64,000 bases of DNA from Bacillota bacterium (GTDB taxonomy: Bacteria; Bacillota; Sulfobacillia; Sulfobacillales; JAIMBI01), in NCBI GenBank assembly GCA_021846505.1, contig JAJZWV010000005.1:38258-102257 (forward strand). The letters are read 5' to 3'. The first letter of the stretch is position 1. Every line of letters starts with the position of its first letter. The notes under the pieces are model-generated. The model ran no database searches. It was not told the origin of the DNA and was given only the letters and a program-made list of their open reading frames with translations. This document shows, one piece after another, positions 47,045-57,105 of this stretch. The position numbers and the translations under genes were made by a program.

Positions 47045-48126
47045 TGGCGGCACCACCTTGGCGCCTGGTGCTCCTGCCCGGGGACGGCATCGGCCCCGAG
47101 GTCGTGTCGGCCGTTCGGCCGGTGCTGGAACGCATGTCGTGGGAGTTCGAGAGCCGAACCGGCCGCCGGCTCGAAGTCCAGGAAGCCGCCATCGGCGGGG
47201 CGGCCATCGACCGCTTCGGGACACCGCTGCCGGAGGAGACGCTCCGGCACGCCCAATCGGCGGACGCCATCCTGCTGGGCGCGGTCGGCGGCCCGGCCTG
47301 GGACCGGCTGCCACCAGACCGGCGGCCGGAGTCCGGACTGCTCACACTCCGGCGGATGCTCGGCGTGTACGCCAACTTGCGCCCGGCCCGGGCGCTGCCA
47401 GGTGTGCGATCGCCGCTGCGGCCCGAGATCGCCAGCGGAGTCGATGTGCTCCTCGTGCGCGAGCTGACCGGTGGCCTCTACTTCGGCAAGCCCCGCCGCC
47501 AGTGGGTGCGGCAGGACGGGCTCCGCGCCGCCCTCGACACCATGACCTACGACGAGGGGGAGATTCGCCGGGTGGCCCGCGTGGCGTTCGCGGCGGCGCG
47601 GGAGCGGCGGGGGCGAGTCACCTCGGTGGACAAGGCCAACGTCCTGGCATGCTCGCGGCTGTGGCGGGAGGTCGTCACGGAGGTGGCCCAGGAGTACCGG
47701 GACGTGCGGCTGGACCATCAACTCGTGGACAGCGCCACCATCCGCCTGGTGCAGCATCCGGCCGAGTACGATGTGCTCCTGACCGAGAACTTGTTCGGCG
47801 ACATTCTGAGCGATCTGCTGGGCGGCATCGTCGGCCAAATCGGCGCGCTGGCCTCGGCCAGTCTCGGTGCTGAAGGCCCGGGGCTGTTCGAGCCCGTGCA
47901 CGGGTCGGCGCCGGACCTGGCGGGGCGGGATGTGGCCACGCCCGCTGGCGCCCTCCTGTCGTTCGCACTGGCGTGCCGCTACGCATTTGGCGCTCCGGAC
48001 CTGGCGCAGTTCCTCACCGAGGCGGTTGACGCCGTGCTGGATGAGGATGCCGGCTTGGGCACCCGAGCCTTCGGCGACCGGGTCGCGCAGCACTTCTGGG
48101 CCCGCAGCCATGTGGCGCTGACTTAG
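47044..48126 (+). CDS. leuB: 3-isopropylmalate dehydrogenase
   Basis: The 360-aa NAD-dependent beta-decarboxylating dehydrogenase produces 2-oxoisocaproate. Motifs are LLPGDGIGPEVV at the start, RELTGGLYFGKPR, SVDKANVLACSRLWREVV, and the Asp-rich VLLTENLFGDILSDLLGGI with GLFEPVHGSAPDLAG. ATG 47044 overlaps the leuD stop. Confidence 0.96.
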   Translation: MAAPPWRLVLLPGDGIGPEVVSAVRPVLERMSWEFESRTGRRLEVQEAAIGGAAIDRFGTPLPEETLRHAQSADAILLGAVGGPAWDRLPPDRRPESGLLTLRRMLGVYANLRPARALPGVRSPLRPEIASGVDVLLVRELTGGLYFGKPRRQWVRQDGLRAALDTMTYDEGEIRRVARVAFAAARERRGRVTSVDKANVLACSRLWREVVTEVAQEYRDVRLDHQLVDSATIRLVQHPAEYDVLLTENLFGDILSDLLGGIVGQIGALASASLGAEGPGLFEPVHGSAPDLAGRDVATPAGALLSFALACRYAFGAPDLAQFLTEAVDAVLDEDAGLGTRAFGDRVAQHFWARSHVALT

Positions 48127-48159
48127 CGGCGGCCACGGTTCAGGGAAGGGGGAGAGGAC

Positions 48160-49899
48160 GTGAACGGAGCTCAGGCGCTTATAGAAGTCCTGGCGCAGGA
48201 AGGTGTCCGGGTCGCTTTTGGCTATCCGGGCGGCGCCGCGCTGCCACTGTATGATGCGTTGTACGATGCGCCGCTGCGCCACGTGCTGGTGCGCCATGAG
48301 CAGGCGGCCGTACATGCCGCCGACGGGTACGCCCGCGCCTCGGGACGGGTGGGCGTGTGCCTGGTGACCTCCGGCCCTGGGGCCACCAACCTCGTTACCG
48401 GTCTGGCCACGGCGTACATGGACTCCATCCCGCTGGTCGCCGTGACCGCGCAGGTGATCCGCTCGCTGGTGGGCACCGACGCCTTTCAGGAGACTGATGT
48501 GCTGGGGGTCACGCGGGCCGTGACCAAGCACAACCGGTTTATCGACGGACCAGATGACGTGGCCGACGCCGTCCGGGAGGCTTTCGCCATTGCGCGAAGC
48601 GGCCGGCCCGGCCCGGTTCTGATCGACGTGCCGAAGGACGTCCTGCTGGCGCCGGTGGCGGCGCACCATCCCCGGCCCCCGGTGCTGCGGCCGGTGTCTC
48701 AGGCCGACCACAGCGCCATCGCCAGAGCAGCCCGGATGATCGGGGCAGCCGCGCGGCCGCTGGTGCTGGCCGGGGGCGGACTCATCAGCGCCGGAGCCTC
48801 GCCGGCGCTCCGGGCGCTCATCGGGACGACCGGCATCCCCGTCGCCTCGACGCTGATGGGATTAGGCGCGATTGCCGGCGACCATCCCCGGCACCTGGGC
48901 CTGGTGGGCATGCATGGCACGTACGCGGCCAACCGCGCAACCGCCAACGCGGACGTGGTCATCGGACTGGGCCTCCGCTTTGACGACCGCGTCACTGGGC
49001 CGCGCCAGCGGTTCGCCCCGCGGGCGCGCATCATCCATCTGGAGATTGACCCGTGCGAGGTGGGCAAGTGCGTGCGCGCCGACCTCGCCGTGGTCGGCGA
49101 TCTGGCGGACACACTGCCGCGGCTCGTCCGGGCCTGCGCGGAGGAAGGTGTCTCCCGGGACGGCGCGCAATACCGCGGCTGGTGGACCGAGATTCGCTCC
49201 TGGCAGGCCCACCAGGGGTGGGTGATCACGACACCCATGGCGCTGGGCGGCAGCGAAGGCTGCCCGCTCCGCCCCCAGGGCGTCATTCAGGCCGTCTGCC
49301 AGGCCGCGGGCCCGAATGCCCTGGTGGCCACCGATGTGGGCCAGCACCAGATGTGGACGGCGCTGCTGAACCCTATCCAGGAGCCGCGGCACTGGCTGAC
49401 GTCCGGCGGCCTGGGGACGATGGGGTACGGACTCCCCGCGGCCCTCGGGGCGGCGCTGGCGCGGCCGGACCGGCCCGTCTGGCTCATCACCGGCGACGGG
49501 AGCCTGCAGATGAACCTGCAGGAAATGGCCACGGCCAAAAACTATGGCTTGGCGGTCCGGGTGGTGGTGATCAACAACAACAGTCTGGGCATGGTCCGGC
49601 AGTGGCAGGAGCTGTTTCATCAGGCGCGGTATTCAGCCGTGGACATGGGGCAGCTGCCGGATTGGGAGGCGCTGGCCGGTGCGTACGGCTGGTACGGGCG
49701 CCGTGTTGACACCAGGGAGGGGCTCCGGGGGGCGCTGGAGGCGCTGGACGGCCAGGAGGGGCCGGCACTGCTGGATGTCCGGGTCTCTGCCCAGGAGAAT
49801 GTGTTTCCCATGGTGCAGGTGGGCCAGTCGCTCGACGATATGATTCTTGGAGAGCCGCCGACCGCAGAGCCGGTGGCTCAGGGCAGCCTACGGAGGTGA
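48160..49899 (+). CDS. ilvB: Acetolactate synthase large (catalytic) subunit
   Basis: The 579-aa ThDP enzyme makes acetolactate and acetohydroxybutyrate. [15 protein letters not shown] and [19 protein letters not shown] (with the ThDP-activating Glu) are at the N-terminus. [20 protein letters not shown] is the ThDP/Mg motif near residue 447. The GTG start has GGGGGAGAGGA just upstream. It lies six genes after its small subunit, an unusual order. It ends overlapping ilvD. Confidence 0.95.
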   Translation: MNGAQALIEVLAQEGVRVAFGYPGGAALPLYDALYDAPLRHVLVRHEQAAVHAADGYARASGRVGVCLVTSGPGATNLVTGLATAYMDSIPLVAVTAQVIRSLVGTDAFQETDVLGVTRAVTKHNRFIDGPDDVADAVREAFAIARSGRPGPVLIDVPKDVLLAPVAAHHPRPPVLRPVSQADHSAIARAARMIGAAARPLVLAGGGLISAGASPALRALIGTTGIPVASTLMGLGAIAGDHPRHLGLVGMHGTYAANRATANADVVIGLGLRFDDRVTGPRQRFAPRARIIHLEIDPCEVGKCVRADLAVVGDLADTLPRLVRACAEEGVSRDGAQYRGWWTEIRSWQAHQGWVITTPMALGGSEGCPLRPQGVIQAVCQAAGPNALVATDVGQHQMWTALLNPIQEPRHWLTSGGLGTMGYGLPAALGAALARPDRPVWLITGDGSLQMNLQEMATAKNYGLAVRVVVINNNSLGMVRQWQELFHQARYSAVDMGQLPDWEALAGAYGWYGRRVDTREGLRGALEALDGQEGPALLDVRVSAQENVFPMVQVGQSLDDMILGEPPTAEPVAQGSLRR

Positions 49900-49901
49900 C
49901 C

Positions 49902-51563
49902 ATGCGTTCAGACACCATCAAAGCGGGGCCGGACCGGGCCCCGCACCGCGCCCTGCTCCGCGCGGCGGGCGTGCGCGAGGAGGACTTCGGCAAGCCCTTT
50001 ATTGCCATCTGCAACTCGTACGTGGACATCATTCCCGGCCACCGCCACCTGATGCGGTTCGGCGAGGTGGTGCGCCAGGCGGTGGAGGCCGCCGGCGGCG
50101 TGCCGTTCATGTTCAACACCATCGGCGTGGACGACGGCATCGCCATGGGCCATGCGGGCATGCGCTATTCGCTGCCGAGCCGCGAGCTCATCGCGGATGC
50201 GGTGGAAACCATGGTAATGGCGCATGCCTTTGATGGTCTCCTCTGCATTCCCAACTGCGACAAAATCACGCCCGGCATGCTGATGGGGGCGCTTCGCGTC
50301 AACGTGCCCACCGTTTTCGTGAGCGGCGGCCCTATGGCCGCCGGACGCCTGCCCGATGGGCGGGCCATCGACCTCGTCACCGTCTTCGAGGGGGTGGGTG
50401 CCTACCGGAGCGGGACCATGGGGAGCGCGGAGCTTCTCGAACTGGAGCGCCTGGCCTGCCCAAGTTGTGGATCATGTTCCGGGATGTTCACCGCCAACTC
50501 CATGAACTGCCTGACAGAGGCGCTGGGGCTGGCCCTGCCCGGCAACGGCACCATTTTGGCCGACACCCCGGAGCGGGACGAGCTGGCGCGGCGGGCCGCG
50601 GCGGCGCTCCTTGGGCTGGTGGCGAAGGGAGTCAAGGCCCTCGACGTGGTCACGGAAGCCTCCTTTGACAACGCGTTCACTCTGGACCTCGCCATGGGGG
50701 GGTCGACCAACACCGTGCTGCACGGCCTGGCAATGGCGCAGGAGGCGGGGGTGCCCTACACGCTCGAGCGCATCGACCAGCTGTCCCGCCGGGTGCCGAA
50801 CATCTGCCGCGTAGCGCCTTCGTCGTCCTGGCACATGGAAGACGTGCACCGGGCGGGCGGCATCTCGGCCATCCTGGCCGAGCTGGCGCGCCGCCCCGGG
50901 CTTCTCCACCTGAGTGCCGGCACAGTTTTGGGCGTGCCGCTGGGCGACATGATCGCCGGCGCCCGCACGGGTGACCGCGACGTGATCCGGCCGCTCGAGG
51001 CGCCCTACAGCGAAACCGGCGGCCTGGCCGTGCTCACCGGCAACCTCGCCCCGCTGGGATCGGTGGTGAAGACGGCTGGCCTTCACGACATGGCCGGCCA
51101 CGCCGGGCCTGCCGTGGTGTTCGACTCCGAGGCCGAGGCCGCCGAAGGCATCCGCGCCGGACAGGTCCACGCCGGCGACGTGGTTGTGATTCGCCACGAA
51201 GGGCCGCGGGGCGGACCCGGCATGCCGGAGATGCTGGCTCCCACCGCCGCCATCCAGGGCATGGGGCTGGGGCGCGACGTGGCCCTCATCACGGATGGCC
51301 GCTTTTCAGGCGGCACGCGCGGCATCTCGGTGGGGCACATCGCCCCGGAGGCGGCGGCCGGAGGCCCGCTGGCCCTGGTCCGCGACGGCGACCGGATCGA
51401 GATTGACATCGCCGCCCGCCGCATCACGCTCGCCGTCGGCGAAGACGAGCTGGCCGAGCGGCGCGCTGGCTGGAGCCCGCCACCTTCCCGCGCCACGCGC
51501 GGGTATCTGCGCCGGTACCGGGACCTGGTCGGATCGGCCGACAGGGGCGCGGTCCTCGGCTGA
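49902..51563 (+). CDS. ilvD: Dihydroxy-acid dehydratase
   Basis: This ~553-aa iron-sulfur enzyme makes the 2-oxo acids that are precursors of Val, Ile and Leu. [26 protein letters not shown] and [20 protein letters not shown] carry the cluster cysteines; [20 protein letters not shown] is near the C-terminus. ATG 49902 has GGAGG 5 nt upstream, overlapping the ilvB stop; a GTG two codons earlier is possible. It is the last gene of the operon. Confidence 0.95.
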   Translation: MRSDTIKAGPDRAPHRALLRAAGVREEDFGKPFIAICNSYVDIIPGHRHLMRFGEVVRQAVEAAGGVPFMFNTIGVDDGIAMGHAGMRYSLPSRELIADAVETMVMAHAFDGLLCIPNCDKITPGMLMGALRVNVPTVFVSGGPMAAGRLPDGRAIDLVTVFEGVGAYRSGTMGSAELLELERLACPSCGSCSGMFTANSMNCLTEALGLALPGNGTILADTPERDELARRAAAALLGLVAKGVKALDVVTEASFDNAFTLDLAMGGSTNTVLHGLAMAQEAGVPYTLERIDQLSRRVPNICRVAPSSSWHMEDVHRAGGISAILAELARRPGLLHLSAGTVLGVPLGDMIAGARTGDRDVIRPLEAPYSETGGLAVLTGNLAPLGSVVKTAGLHDMAGHAGPAVVFDSEAEAAEGIRAGQVHAGDVVVIRHEGPRGGPGMPEMLAPTAAIQGMGLGRDVALITDGRFSGGTRGISVGHIAPEAAAGGPLALVRDGDRIEIDIAARRITLAVGEDELAERRAGWSPPPSRATRGYLRRYRDLVGSADRGAVLG

Positions 51564-51885
51564 GCACAGGGTGGCGGACCCGGACTTCGCTGCGGGAGGA
51601 TGGGCGGGCCATGAGCGGGCCCACGCTGCTCGGCGACCAAGCCGGGCAGCGGCCGCATCCGGGTCTTCGATGGCAGAATGACCGGGACTCCTCCACGGGC
51701 ATAGCTCCCCATGACGCTGCGCTGCACCCGCCCCATGAAAAACCGGGACGGAGGCTGCGACGGCGACGTGCCTCCCGCCGCCGTGGGGAGGTCGGAGCAT
51801 CGGGTCTTGCGGGAACGCCGTATATTCGCCGTCCCACGGGAAAAAGCTCAAGCCGCCCAAGAGTGGGCCAAAACATCCGGCTGAC
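51564..51885. other. Gap after the ilv-leu operon
   Basis: The operon ends into a convergent lipoprotein gene. No gene or clear T-tailed terminator is seen in these ~320 bp. Confidence 0.4.
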
Positions 51886-52665
51886 CTATGGTGACGCACA
51901 CCCGTCCGGAGGATGCGCGTACATCGACGGCGTGTTCGCGGTGACCCGGGTCACCGCGAACACAACATTGCCTCCTGTGCCATTAGCCGCAAACAAGTCA
52001 AACGACTGGCTCCTCGGCAAAGCCAACCACGTGTCCTCGCCACCCCCCACTACCCACGCGGAGGGCCGCACACGCAAGAGCCGCGCCCAACCCAGGCCTT
52101 CGTCGTGGTGCAGCACCGCCCGCAGAGCCGGATTGCTCATGCTGATGGCCCCAATGCCCCATGAGCCCAAGGCCAACGAAGCTACGCGGCCTCCGCGCAG
52201 CACACTTGCCATCGCGTTGCCTGGACCCCAAAACAGCAGCCAGAGCCGCCCATGAGCGTCCACAACATCCCCCAACAGCGACCCGTTGGGCTGCATGGTA
52301 AAGGCCACATCGGCTGGCTCGGTGACCGCCGCCCGTCCTGCACGAGTGGCAAACGTCCAGTGGTTCGTAGGAATGCCCACGCCCTGAGCCGTAAGGGGAT
52401 GTCCCACATACACCGCAACCGCCGGATGGGACGAAGCAACGGTCAGCGTGACATACCGATCCGGGCGCGGAATAGACGTTTGAGCCCAGGATTTTGGAAC
52501 CACCGCCAGCCTGATCCCATTAGACAACACCGTCGGCGCCTTGGGAGCGGGAGGTCCGGCTCGCGACGGGGCAGAGGTCGACGGGACACGGGAAGCGCCA
52601 CAGCCCGCCAACACGCCTACACTCATCGCCACCCCCATGGCCGCGATTCTGCTGCGACGTTTCAT
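51886..52665 (-). CDS. Lipoprotein, unknown function
   Basis: The 259-aa protein starts MKRRSRIAAMGVAMSVGVLA followed by a lipobox Cys (VLAGC, C22), so it is exported and lipid-anchored on the outer face of the membrane. A Ser/Pro/Ala linker precedes ~200 residues of beta-rich sequence (YVTLTVASSHPAVAVYVG, NHWTFATRAG). No family is recognised. The last ~20 codons contain a perfect 32-bp palindrome, so the native C-terminus may lie before it. Confidence 0.7.
   Translation of the reverse strand: MKRRSRIAAMGVAMSVGVLAGCGASRVPSTSAPSRAGPPAPKAPTVLSNGIRLAVVPKSWAQTSIPRPDRYVTLTVASSHPAVAVYVGHPLTAQGVGIPTNHWTFATRAGRAAVTEPADVAFTMQPNGSLLGDVVDAHGRLWLLFWGPGNAMASVLRGGRVASLALGSWGIGAISMSNPALRAVLHHDEGLGWARLLRVRPSAWVVGGGEDTWLALPRSQSFDLFAANGTGGNVVFAVTRVTANTPSMYAHPPDGCASP
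51932..51963. repeat. Perfect 32-bp palindrome at the lipoprotein gene 3' end
   Basis: GTGTTCGCGGTGACCC is followed directly by its reverse complement. It lies within the final coding codons of the lipoprotein gene and about 370 bp past ilvD. With no T-run it is not a standard terminator, but a hairpin this strong between converging transcripts could still stop or stabilise RNA in both directions. Confidence 0.85.
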
Positions 52666-52679
52666 TCATGGTTCGCCTC

Positions 52680-53111
52680 ATCCTCGCTAACGCCAGGCCC
52701 ATGCCTGCGGTAGCCCAAAACCGTGGCAGGGCCACGATGATGAGGGTGCCGTCGTTGACAGGCGCTCGCGGTTTGCGCCGCATATTGCTGGTCTTGGGCT
52801 CAGGCGGACCGAGTGACGCCGTGCGGCGGGTCGCACCATCCGTGGTTCGCCTTCCGAGACTGATTCCCGAGACTGGCGGCGACTGCTGCAGCGGCTCTTC
52901 ACGTGGTACAGCGCCAAGCAGCGCCACTGCGAGTGGGCTTGGATGACGCTCGCGCCCATCCACCCCGGAGAGGTCGCGGCCGTCCCGGACCGAGCGGACA
53001 GGTGCGGGCGGCGGCCCATGCCGGCCCCCGGGTCGCTTTGCTGCCGGGTCCCCCCACAGTCTTGGGCACCCCGATCGGCCTTGGATCAATCCCCCGTCGG
53101 ATGCCCGGTGA
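52680..53111 (+). mobile_element. IS3-family transposase C-terminal remnant
   Basis: One frame gives WRRLLQRLFTWYSAKQRHCE (compare FFxWYNxxHRHxxL of IS3 OrfB). Another ends HSLGHPDRPWINPPSDAR before a stop, the typical WINPP tail of IS3 transposases. The catalytic DDE part is missing and the pieces are out of frame, so only a relic remains. Confidence 0.55.
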
Positions 53112-53434
53112 ATTATCCTGTGATTGGTCGCGCCCCATCTGCCGACAGGCGCTTGACAGGTGCCGCATCGGTCGCGACGCGACGATGCAGCGCACCCCCG
53201 AACCATGCACCGGCCATGACCCGCTCCGGATTCGCAGCCTGGGCACCCGAGACGTATGGAAACGGACTAGCTTGATCGATGGCCCACTGGCCTTTCGAAG
53301 CGCTTTTTTCCGATAGCCGGAGCCCGACCAGGCGAGTGGAACTCCTTGCCGCAGGTCGGGCAGCTGCGGGGGCGGCGCCGGCCGACACGAGCGGCGAGTC
53401 TTCCGTACTTCTCCAGCGATCATCCCGCGCCACC
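53112..53434. other. Gap with no recognisable gene
   Basis: These ~320 bp between the IS3 remnant and the response-regulator stop show no conserved frame on either strand. Confidence 0.35.
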
Positions 53435-54097
53435 CTACGGCTCCCGATCGCCTGTCGGGCCCCTCGGCGGCAGCTTCAGGACGGCGCGCGCCTGGAGGGC
53501 GGCCGACGTGCGGTTGGTGACCTGCAGCTTGCCCAGCACGGCGGCCACGTGATTCTTCACCGTATGCTCGGTGATGTGCAGCGCCTCGCCAATTTGCCGA
53601 TTGGAATACCCCTCGGCCAGCAGGCGCAGCACATCTTGCTCGCGCGGCGTGAGAGGATCCAGGGGGGCGGGCGGCGCGGCGGCGAGCCAGCTCAGGTACT
53701 TCTGCGCCACACTGGGTTGAATAAACGTGTCGCCTCCGGCAATGCGCCGGATGATGGCGGAGAGCTCATCCACCTCGACATCTTTCAGCACATAGCCAGC
53801 GGCGCCGGCCCGGAGTGCCGCCAGGACATAGTCCTCCACATCAAATGTGGTCACCACCAGCACCCGGCTCCAGCCGTGGCCCGCAATCGCGCGTGTGACC
53901 GCCACCCCGTCGGTGTCGGGCAGGCGCATGTCCAAGAGCGTCACATCGGGCCGGTGCTCCTCGGCCAGCCGAATGGCGTCAGCGCCGGTGGCCGCCTCAG
54001 CAATCACGCGAAAGTCGTCTTCTAAGCCCAGCACTGTGCGAAAGCCGTGCCGCACCACCGCATGATCCTCCACCACTAAGATGCGTATCGCCGCCAT
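53435..54097 (-). CDS. NarL/FixJ-family response regulator
   Basis: The 220-aa protein has a receiver domain with the acidic pair at E10/D11 and phospho-acceptor D56 in VTLLDMRLPDTDG. It ends in a LuxR-type helix-turn-helix (LTPREQDVLRLLAEGYSNRQ, TEHTVKNHVAAVLGKL). It is the last gene of the ABC exporter/two-component operon. Its start overlaps the kinase stop (TGATG). It presumably activates the exporter genes. Confidence 0.93.
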   Translation of the reverse strand: MAAIRILVVEDHAVVRHGFRTVLGLEDDFRVIAEAATGADAIRLAEEHRPDVTLLDMRLPDTDGVAVTRAIAGHGWSRVLVVTTFDVEDYVLAALRAGAAGYVLKDVEVDELSAIIRRIAGGDTFIQPSVAQKYLSWLAAAPPAPLDPLTPREQDVLRLLAEGYSNRQIGEALHITEHTVKNHVAAVLGKLQVTNRTSAALQARAVLKLPPRGPTGDREP

Positions 54098-55308
54098 CAG
54101 GCGCCCCCTTTCCTGGCCGGCACGCGGGCCGTGAGCCGCGCGCCCTCGCCCACCTGGCTCTCAACGCTGAGCGTCCCGCCGGCCGCTTCAATCCGCTCGC
54201 GCATGTTGATCAGGCCCCAGTGTCCGTCGGACGCCGGCCCCTCGGCGGCGAAGCCCACGCCATCGTCTTCCACCACCCCGGTGACCTGCCCACCGCCATC
54301 GTCTTCCCCTCTCTCTTTCTCTTGCTCTGGCTCCCACCGCACCGTGACCGCCACCCGATGGGCGTGGGCATGCCGCTCCGCATTGGTGATGGCTTCCCGC
54401 AGCACCGGCACCAGCAGCGCAGCCTCGGGCGGCCACGGGTCAGCCAGCGCCAGCTGAAGCGCCCAGCCACTGCGGCGGGCCGCATCGGTGGCCAGGCGCT
54501 CCAGCTCGGCGCGCGCCAGGCTGGGCTGACCCGAATCCTGCCGGAGGCCGCCCACGAAGTCGCGCAGATCCGCCATGGCCTGCCGCGCCACGGATTGAGC
54601 GGCCGCCGCGGCCTGGCCCGCTTCCTCCGGGGCGCGCCGCACCAAGCGCCGCACTGCTTCCAGCTCAATGGTCACCGCCGACAGCGAGTGGCCCAGCGTG
54701 TCGTGCAAGTCGCGCGCCATGGCGGTGCGCGCGCGCAGCGCGGCCACCTCGTCCGCCTCCGCCGCGTATCGGGCCAGTGCCTGGTTAGCCTCTTCCAGCT
54801 TTGCGATGGCCTCCCGCTGGGCCCGAGCGGTCATGGCATTGAGGTGGTACGCATGCCCGAGCACCATCGGCCAGGCCAGGTTGAACAGCACGGTGCCGGC
54901 CTCGCCCAGCGTGACGTTCCAGTGGGGGTGCCACAGCGCCGCCATCGTGACGGCCGCCGCGGTGGGCACAAACACTTTGATCCGCTCCGGGGGGACGGTG
55001 GCACCCGCCGTGCCCAGGGTCAGCATGAGAAAGCCGTCCTGAGCGGGGGGCGTGCGGGCCATATACACCGCGGCGCCCCACGCCAGCACCAAAGCGGGGC
55101 GGCGGAGGGCCGGCCGCGAGTAAGCCAGGGCCACGAGGAGCCATGCCCCGGTGACCGCCAGGCGCACATGGCCGGCCGGGGTTGACAGGTTTTCTCCGTA
55201 AAGCGTCAGGGCAGCGACGGCCACGCACAGCAGGTAGAACGCCGGCATGCCCAGCGGCCAGCTGGTCCCCCCGCCAATCGGGGGCAGCGCTGCATCCTGC
55301 CGTGCCAC
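54097..55308 (-). CDS. NarL-type (HisKA_3) sensor histidine kinase
   Basis: The ~403-aa membrane kinase has about five hydrophobic segments in the first ~155 residues and a short coiled coil. A HisKA_3 dimerisation helix follows with phospho-acceptor His near residue 202 (ARDLHDTLGHSLSAV). The HATPase domain shows REAITNAERHAHAH, DDGVGF and GLINMRERIEAAGG. There is little extracellular sequence, as in intramembrane-sensing (DesK/LiaS-like) kinases that detect envelope stress or membrane-active drugs. GTG 55308 has GGAGG 7 nt upstream; a longer frame reaching back to 55413 overlaps the permease and is unlikely. Confidence 0.9.
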   Translation of the reverse strand: MARQDAALPPIGGGTSWPLGMPAFYLLCVAVAALTLYGENLSTPAGHVRLAVTGAWLLVALAYSRPALRRPALVLAWGAAVYMARTPPAQDGFLMLTLGTAGATVPPERIKVFVPTAAAVTMAALWHPHWNVTLGEAGTVLFNLAWPMVLGHAYHLNAMTARAQREAIAKLEEANQALARYAAEADEVAALRARTAMARDLHDTLGHSLSAVTIELEAVRRLVRRAPEEAGQAAAAAQSVARQAMADLRDFVGGLRQDSGQPSLARAELERLATDAARRSGWALQLALADPWPPEAALLVPVLREAITNAERHAHAHRVAVTVRWEPEQEKERGEDDGGGQVTGVVEDDGVGFAAEGPASDGHWGLINMRERIEAAGGTLSVESQVGEGARLTARVPARKGGA

Positions 55309-55324
55309 GGCCTCACCTCCGCGC

Positions 55325-56116
55325 TTACGAACTGCCGTCCGCGCCCTCCCACCGAAAGGCGGCCACACCCACGAACCCCGCCACCAAAATCCAGCCGCCC
55401 AAGCCGGCGGCATGCTGCCAATCCGCGGTGCTCCAGGGCTGCCCCAAGAGCGTCGCGCCCAAGAGCGCTCCCGCGAGGCGCACCGGCGTCCAGTCCGCCA
55501 CGTGCCGCCAAAAGGCGGGCCAGGCCGAGAGCCGGAGCAACACCCCCGTCATGAACAGCGACACCATCAGGGCCATGCGCGCCAGCGCCGTGGCCGACTG
55601 GGCGCGGGCGGTGCGGGCCACGATCAGCTGGGCCAAGGCCAGCGCCGAGAGCCCGCCCAAGGCCACCACCGCTATCCCACCGGCCAGTCGGCCCATGGTG
55701 GGGTGCACGTGATAAGCGAAGGCCGCCACGGCCACCACCACCAGGAACTGAATCAGGATGGCCAGCAGCGCTGTCAGCGCCCGCACCACCAGAATGAGGC
55801 TCGCGGGCACCGGCGTCGTCCGGAGGCGGCGAAATACGCCGCGCTCTCGATAGCCCACCAAGTCGGTGGCATATCCCAAGAGCCCCAGGACAAACGCCCC
55901 GATCATGCTGGCCAGCGCCACGATGGACCAAATCGCCCGGTGGGGGGTTCCCGGATGCAGCTGGCTTGCCCCCAGCACCAGTATGGCCACCGGCACCGCC
56001 GTGGTCCACAGCAGCGACCGCCGATTGTGGGCCATGGCGGCCAGCTCGGCGGACGCCATGAGCCCCAGTGCCTGCCCCGCGGACGGCACCTGACGGGATC
56101 CTACAGCCTCTCTCAC
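55325..56116 (-). CDS. ABC-2-type transporter permease
   Basis: From GTG 56116 (GGAGG ~9 nt upstream, overlapping the ATPase stop) the frame gives ~263 aa with six hydrophobic segments. RERGVFRRLRTTPVPASLIL is the conserved cytoplasmic segment of ABC-2 permeases. It should form a homodimer and pair with the adjacent ATPase in export of a drug, lipid or lipopeptide. Confidence 0.87.
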   Translation of the reverse strand: MREAVGSRQVPSAGQALGLMASAELAAMAHNRRSLLWTTAVPVAILVLGASQLHPGTPHRAIWSIVALASMIGAFVLGLLGYATDLVGYRERGVFRRLRTTPVPASLILVVRALTALLAILIQFLVVVAVAAFAYHVHPTMGRLAGGIAVVALGGLSALALAQLIVARTARAQSATALARMALMVSLFMTGVLLRLSAWPAFWRHVADWTPVRLAGALLGATLLGQPWSTADWQHAAGLGGWILVAGFVGVAAFRWEGADGSS

Positions 56117-56916
56117 TGCTCTGCACCTCCTGTGAGCGCCAGAAAGACGTCCTCTAGGGTGGGCTGGCCGTGTGCCACCCGCCGCACCCCCGGATCGCTC
56201 TGAAACTGGGCCACCAGATCCTCCGGCGTGCCCGTGGCCCTGACGCGGCCCCGGTGGAGAATCACCAGGCGGGACGCGAGCGCGGCCGCTTCCTCCATTG
56301 AGTGGGTGGTCAGCACCACGCCGGTGCCGCGGCCCACCAGCCCAGAAATTCGGTCCCACAGCTCTCGCCGCGACTGCGGGTCCAAGCCCGTGGTGGGCTC
56401 ATCCAAGAGCGCCAGGGCGGGCTCATGAATGAGCGCCGCCAGCAGCGCCAGCCGCTGCTGCTGGCCGCCCGACAGCTGCCCGAAGCGCCGGCTCGCCAGT
56501 TCCCCCAGCCCCACCCGATTGAGCCCCTGGCGCACACCGGCGGCGTCCAGCCGGCAGCCCTGCAGGCCGGCGTACAGCTTTATCAGCTGCGCCAGCGTGA
56601 GGTCGGGCTGAAACGCGGTGTGCTGCAGCTGCACGCCCAGCTGGGCGCGGGCCGCCACTGGGTGCTGGCGAATATCCCGGCCGGCCACTGCCACCCGCCC
56701 GGCCCGAGGAGCCACCAGCCCTTCCACCGCCGACAAGATCGACGTCTTGCCGGCCCCGTTGGGACCCAACAGCCCCACCACCTCACCCGCGCACACACGG
56801 AAGCTCACGGCGTCGACGGCCCGCACCGAGCCGTACGCCACCACCAAGCCCTCAATCTCCAGCACCGGCTGAGCCGGCGCCCCTCCGCCCTCGACTTCGA
56901 AGGTCCTCTGGTTCAT
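56113..56916 (-). CDS. ABC transporter ATP-binding protein
   Basis: The ~267-aa nucleotide-binding subunit shows Walker A GPNGAGKTS, signature LSGGQQQRLALL, Walker B ALALLDEPTTGLDP and the switch His in LTTHSMEEA. It belongs to the CcmA/LnrL-type multidrug export class. ATG 56916 has GAGGTGA upstream. It is the first gene of a four-gene operon: ATPase, permease, histidine kinase, response regulator. Confidence 0.93.
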   Translation of the reverse strand: MNQRTFEVEGGGAPAQPVLEIEGLVVAYGSVRAVDAVSFRVCAGEVVGLLGPNGAGKTSILSAVEGLVAPRAGRVAVAGRDIRQHPVAARAQLGVQLQHTAFQPDLTLAQLIKLYAGLQGCRLDAAGVRQGLNRVGLGELASRRFGQLSGGQQQRLALLAALIHEPALALLDEPTTGLDPQSRRELWDRISGLVGRGTGVVLTTHSMEEAAALASRLVILHRGRVRATGTPEDLVAQFQSDPGVRRVAHGQPTLEDVFLALTGGAEQ

Positions 56917-57105
56917 GGCGATCACCTCAGCACCATGGTGGCGCGGCCAAGGAGTTCCGCCGAGAGTCGGCCGCCCTGTCTTTGCTGCGCTCCAACGAGC
57001 GCCACGCCCTAGTTCCAAAGAGCGAGGCAGGCATGGGACGGTGCGAGGCGGCGCACGCTCGGGGCCAAGGGGACTGTCAAGGGCGTTGTGCAAACTCCCA
57101 TGTGG

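Noticed and set aside
44841..48711. 552- and 594-codon minus-strand frames across leuA-ilvB
   Set aside because: Antisense shadows of textbook leu/ilv genes in very GC-rich DNA.
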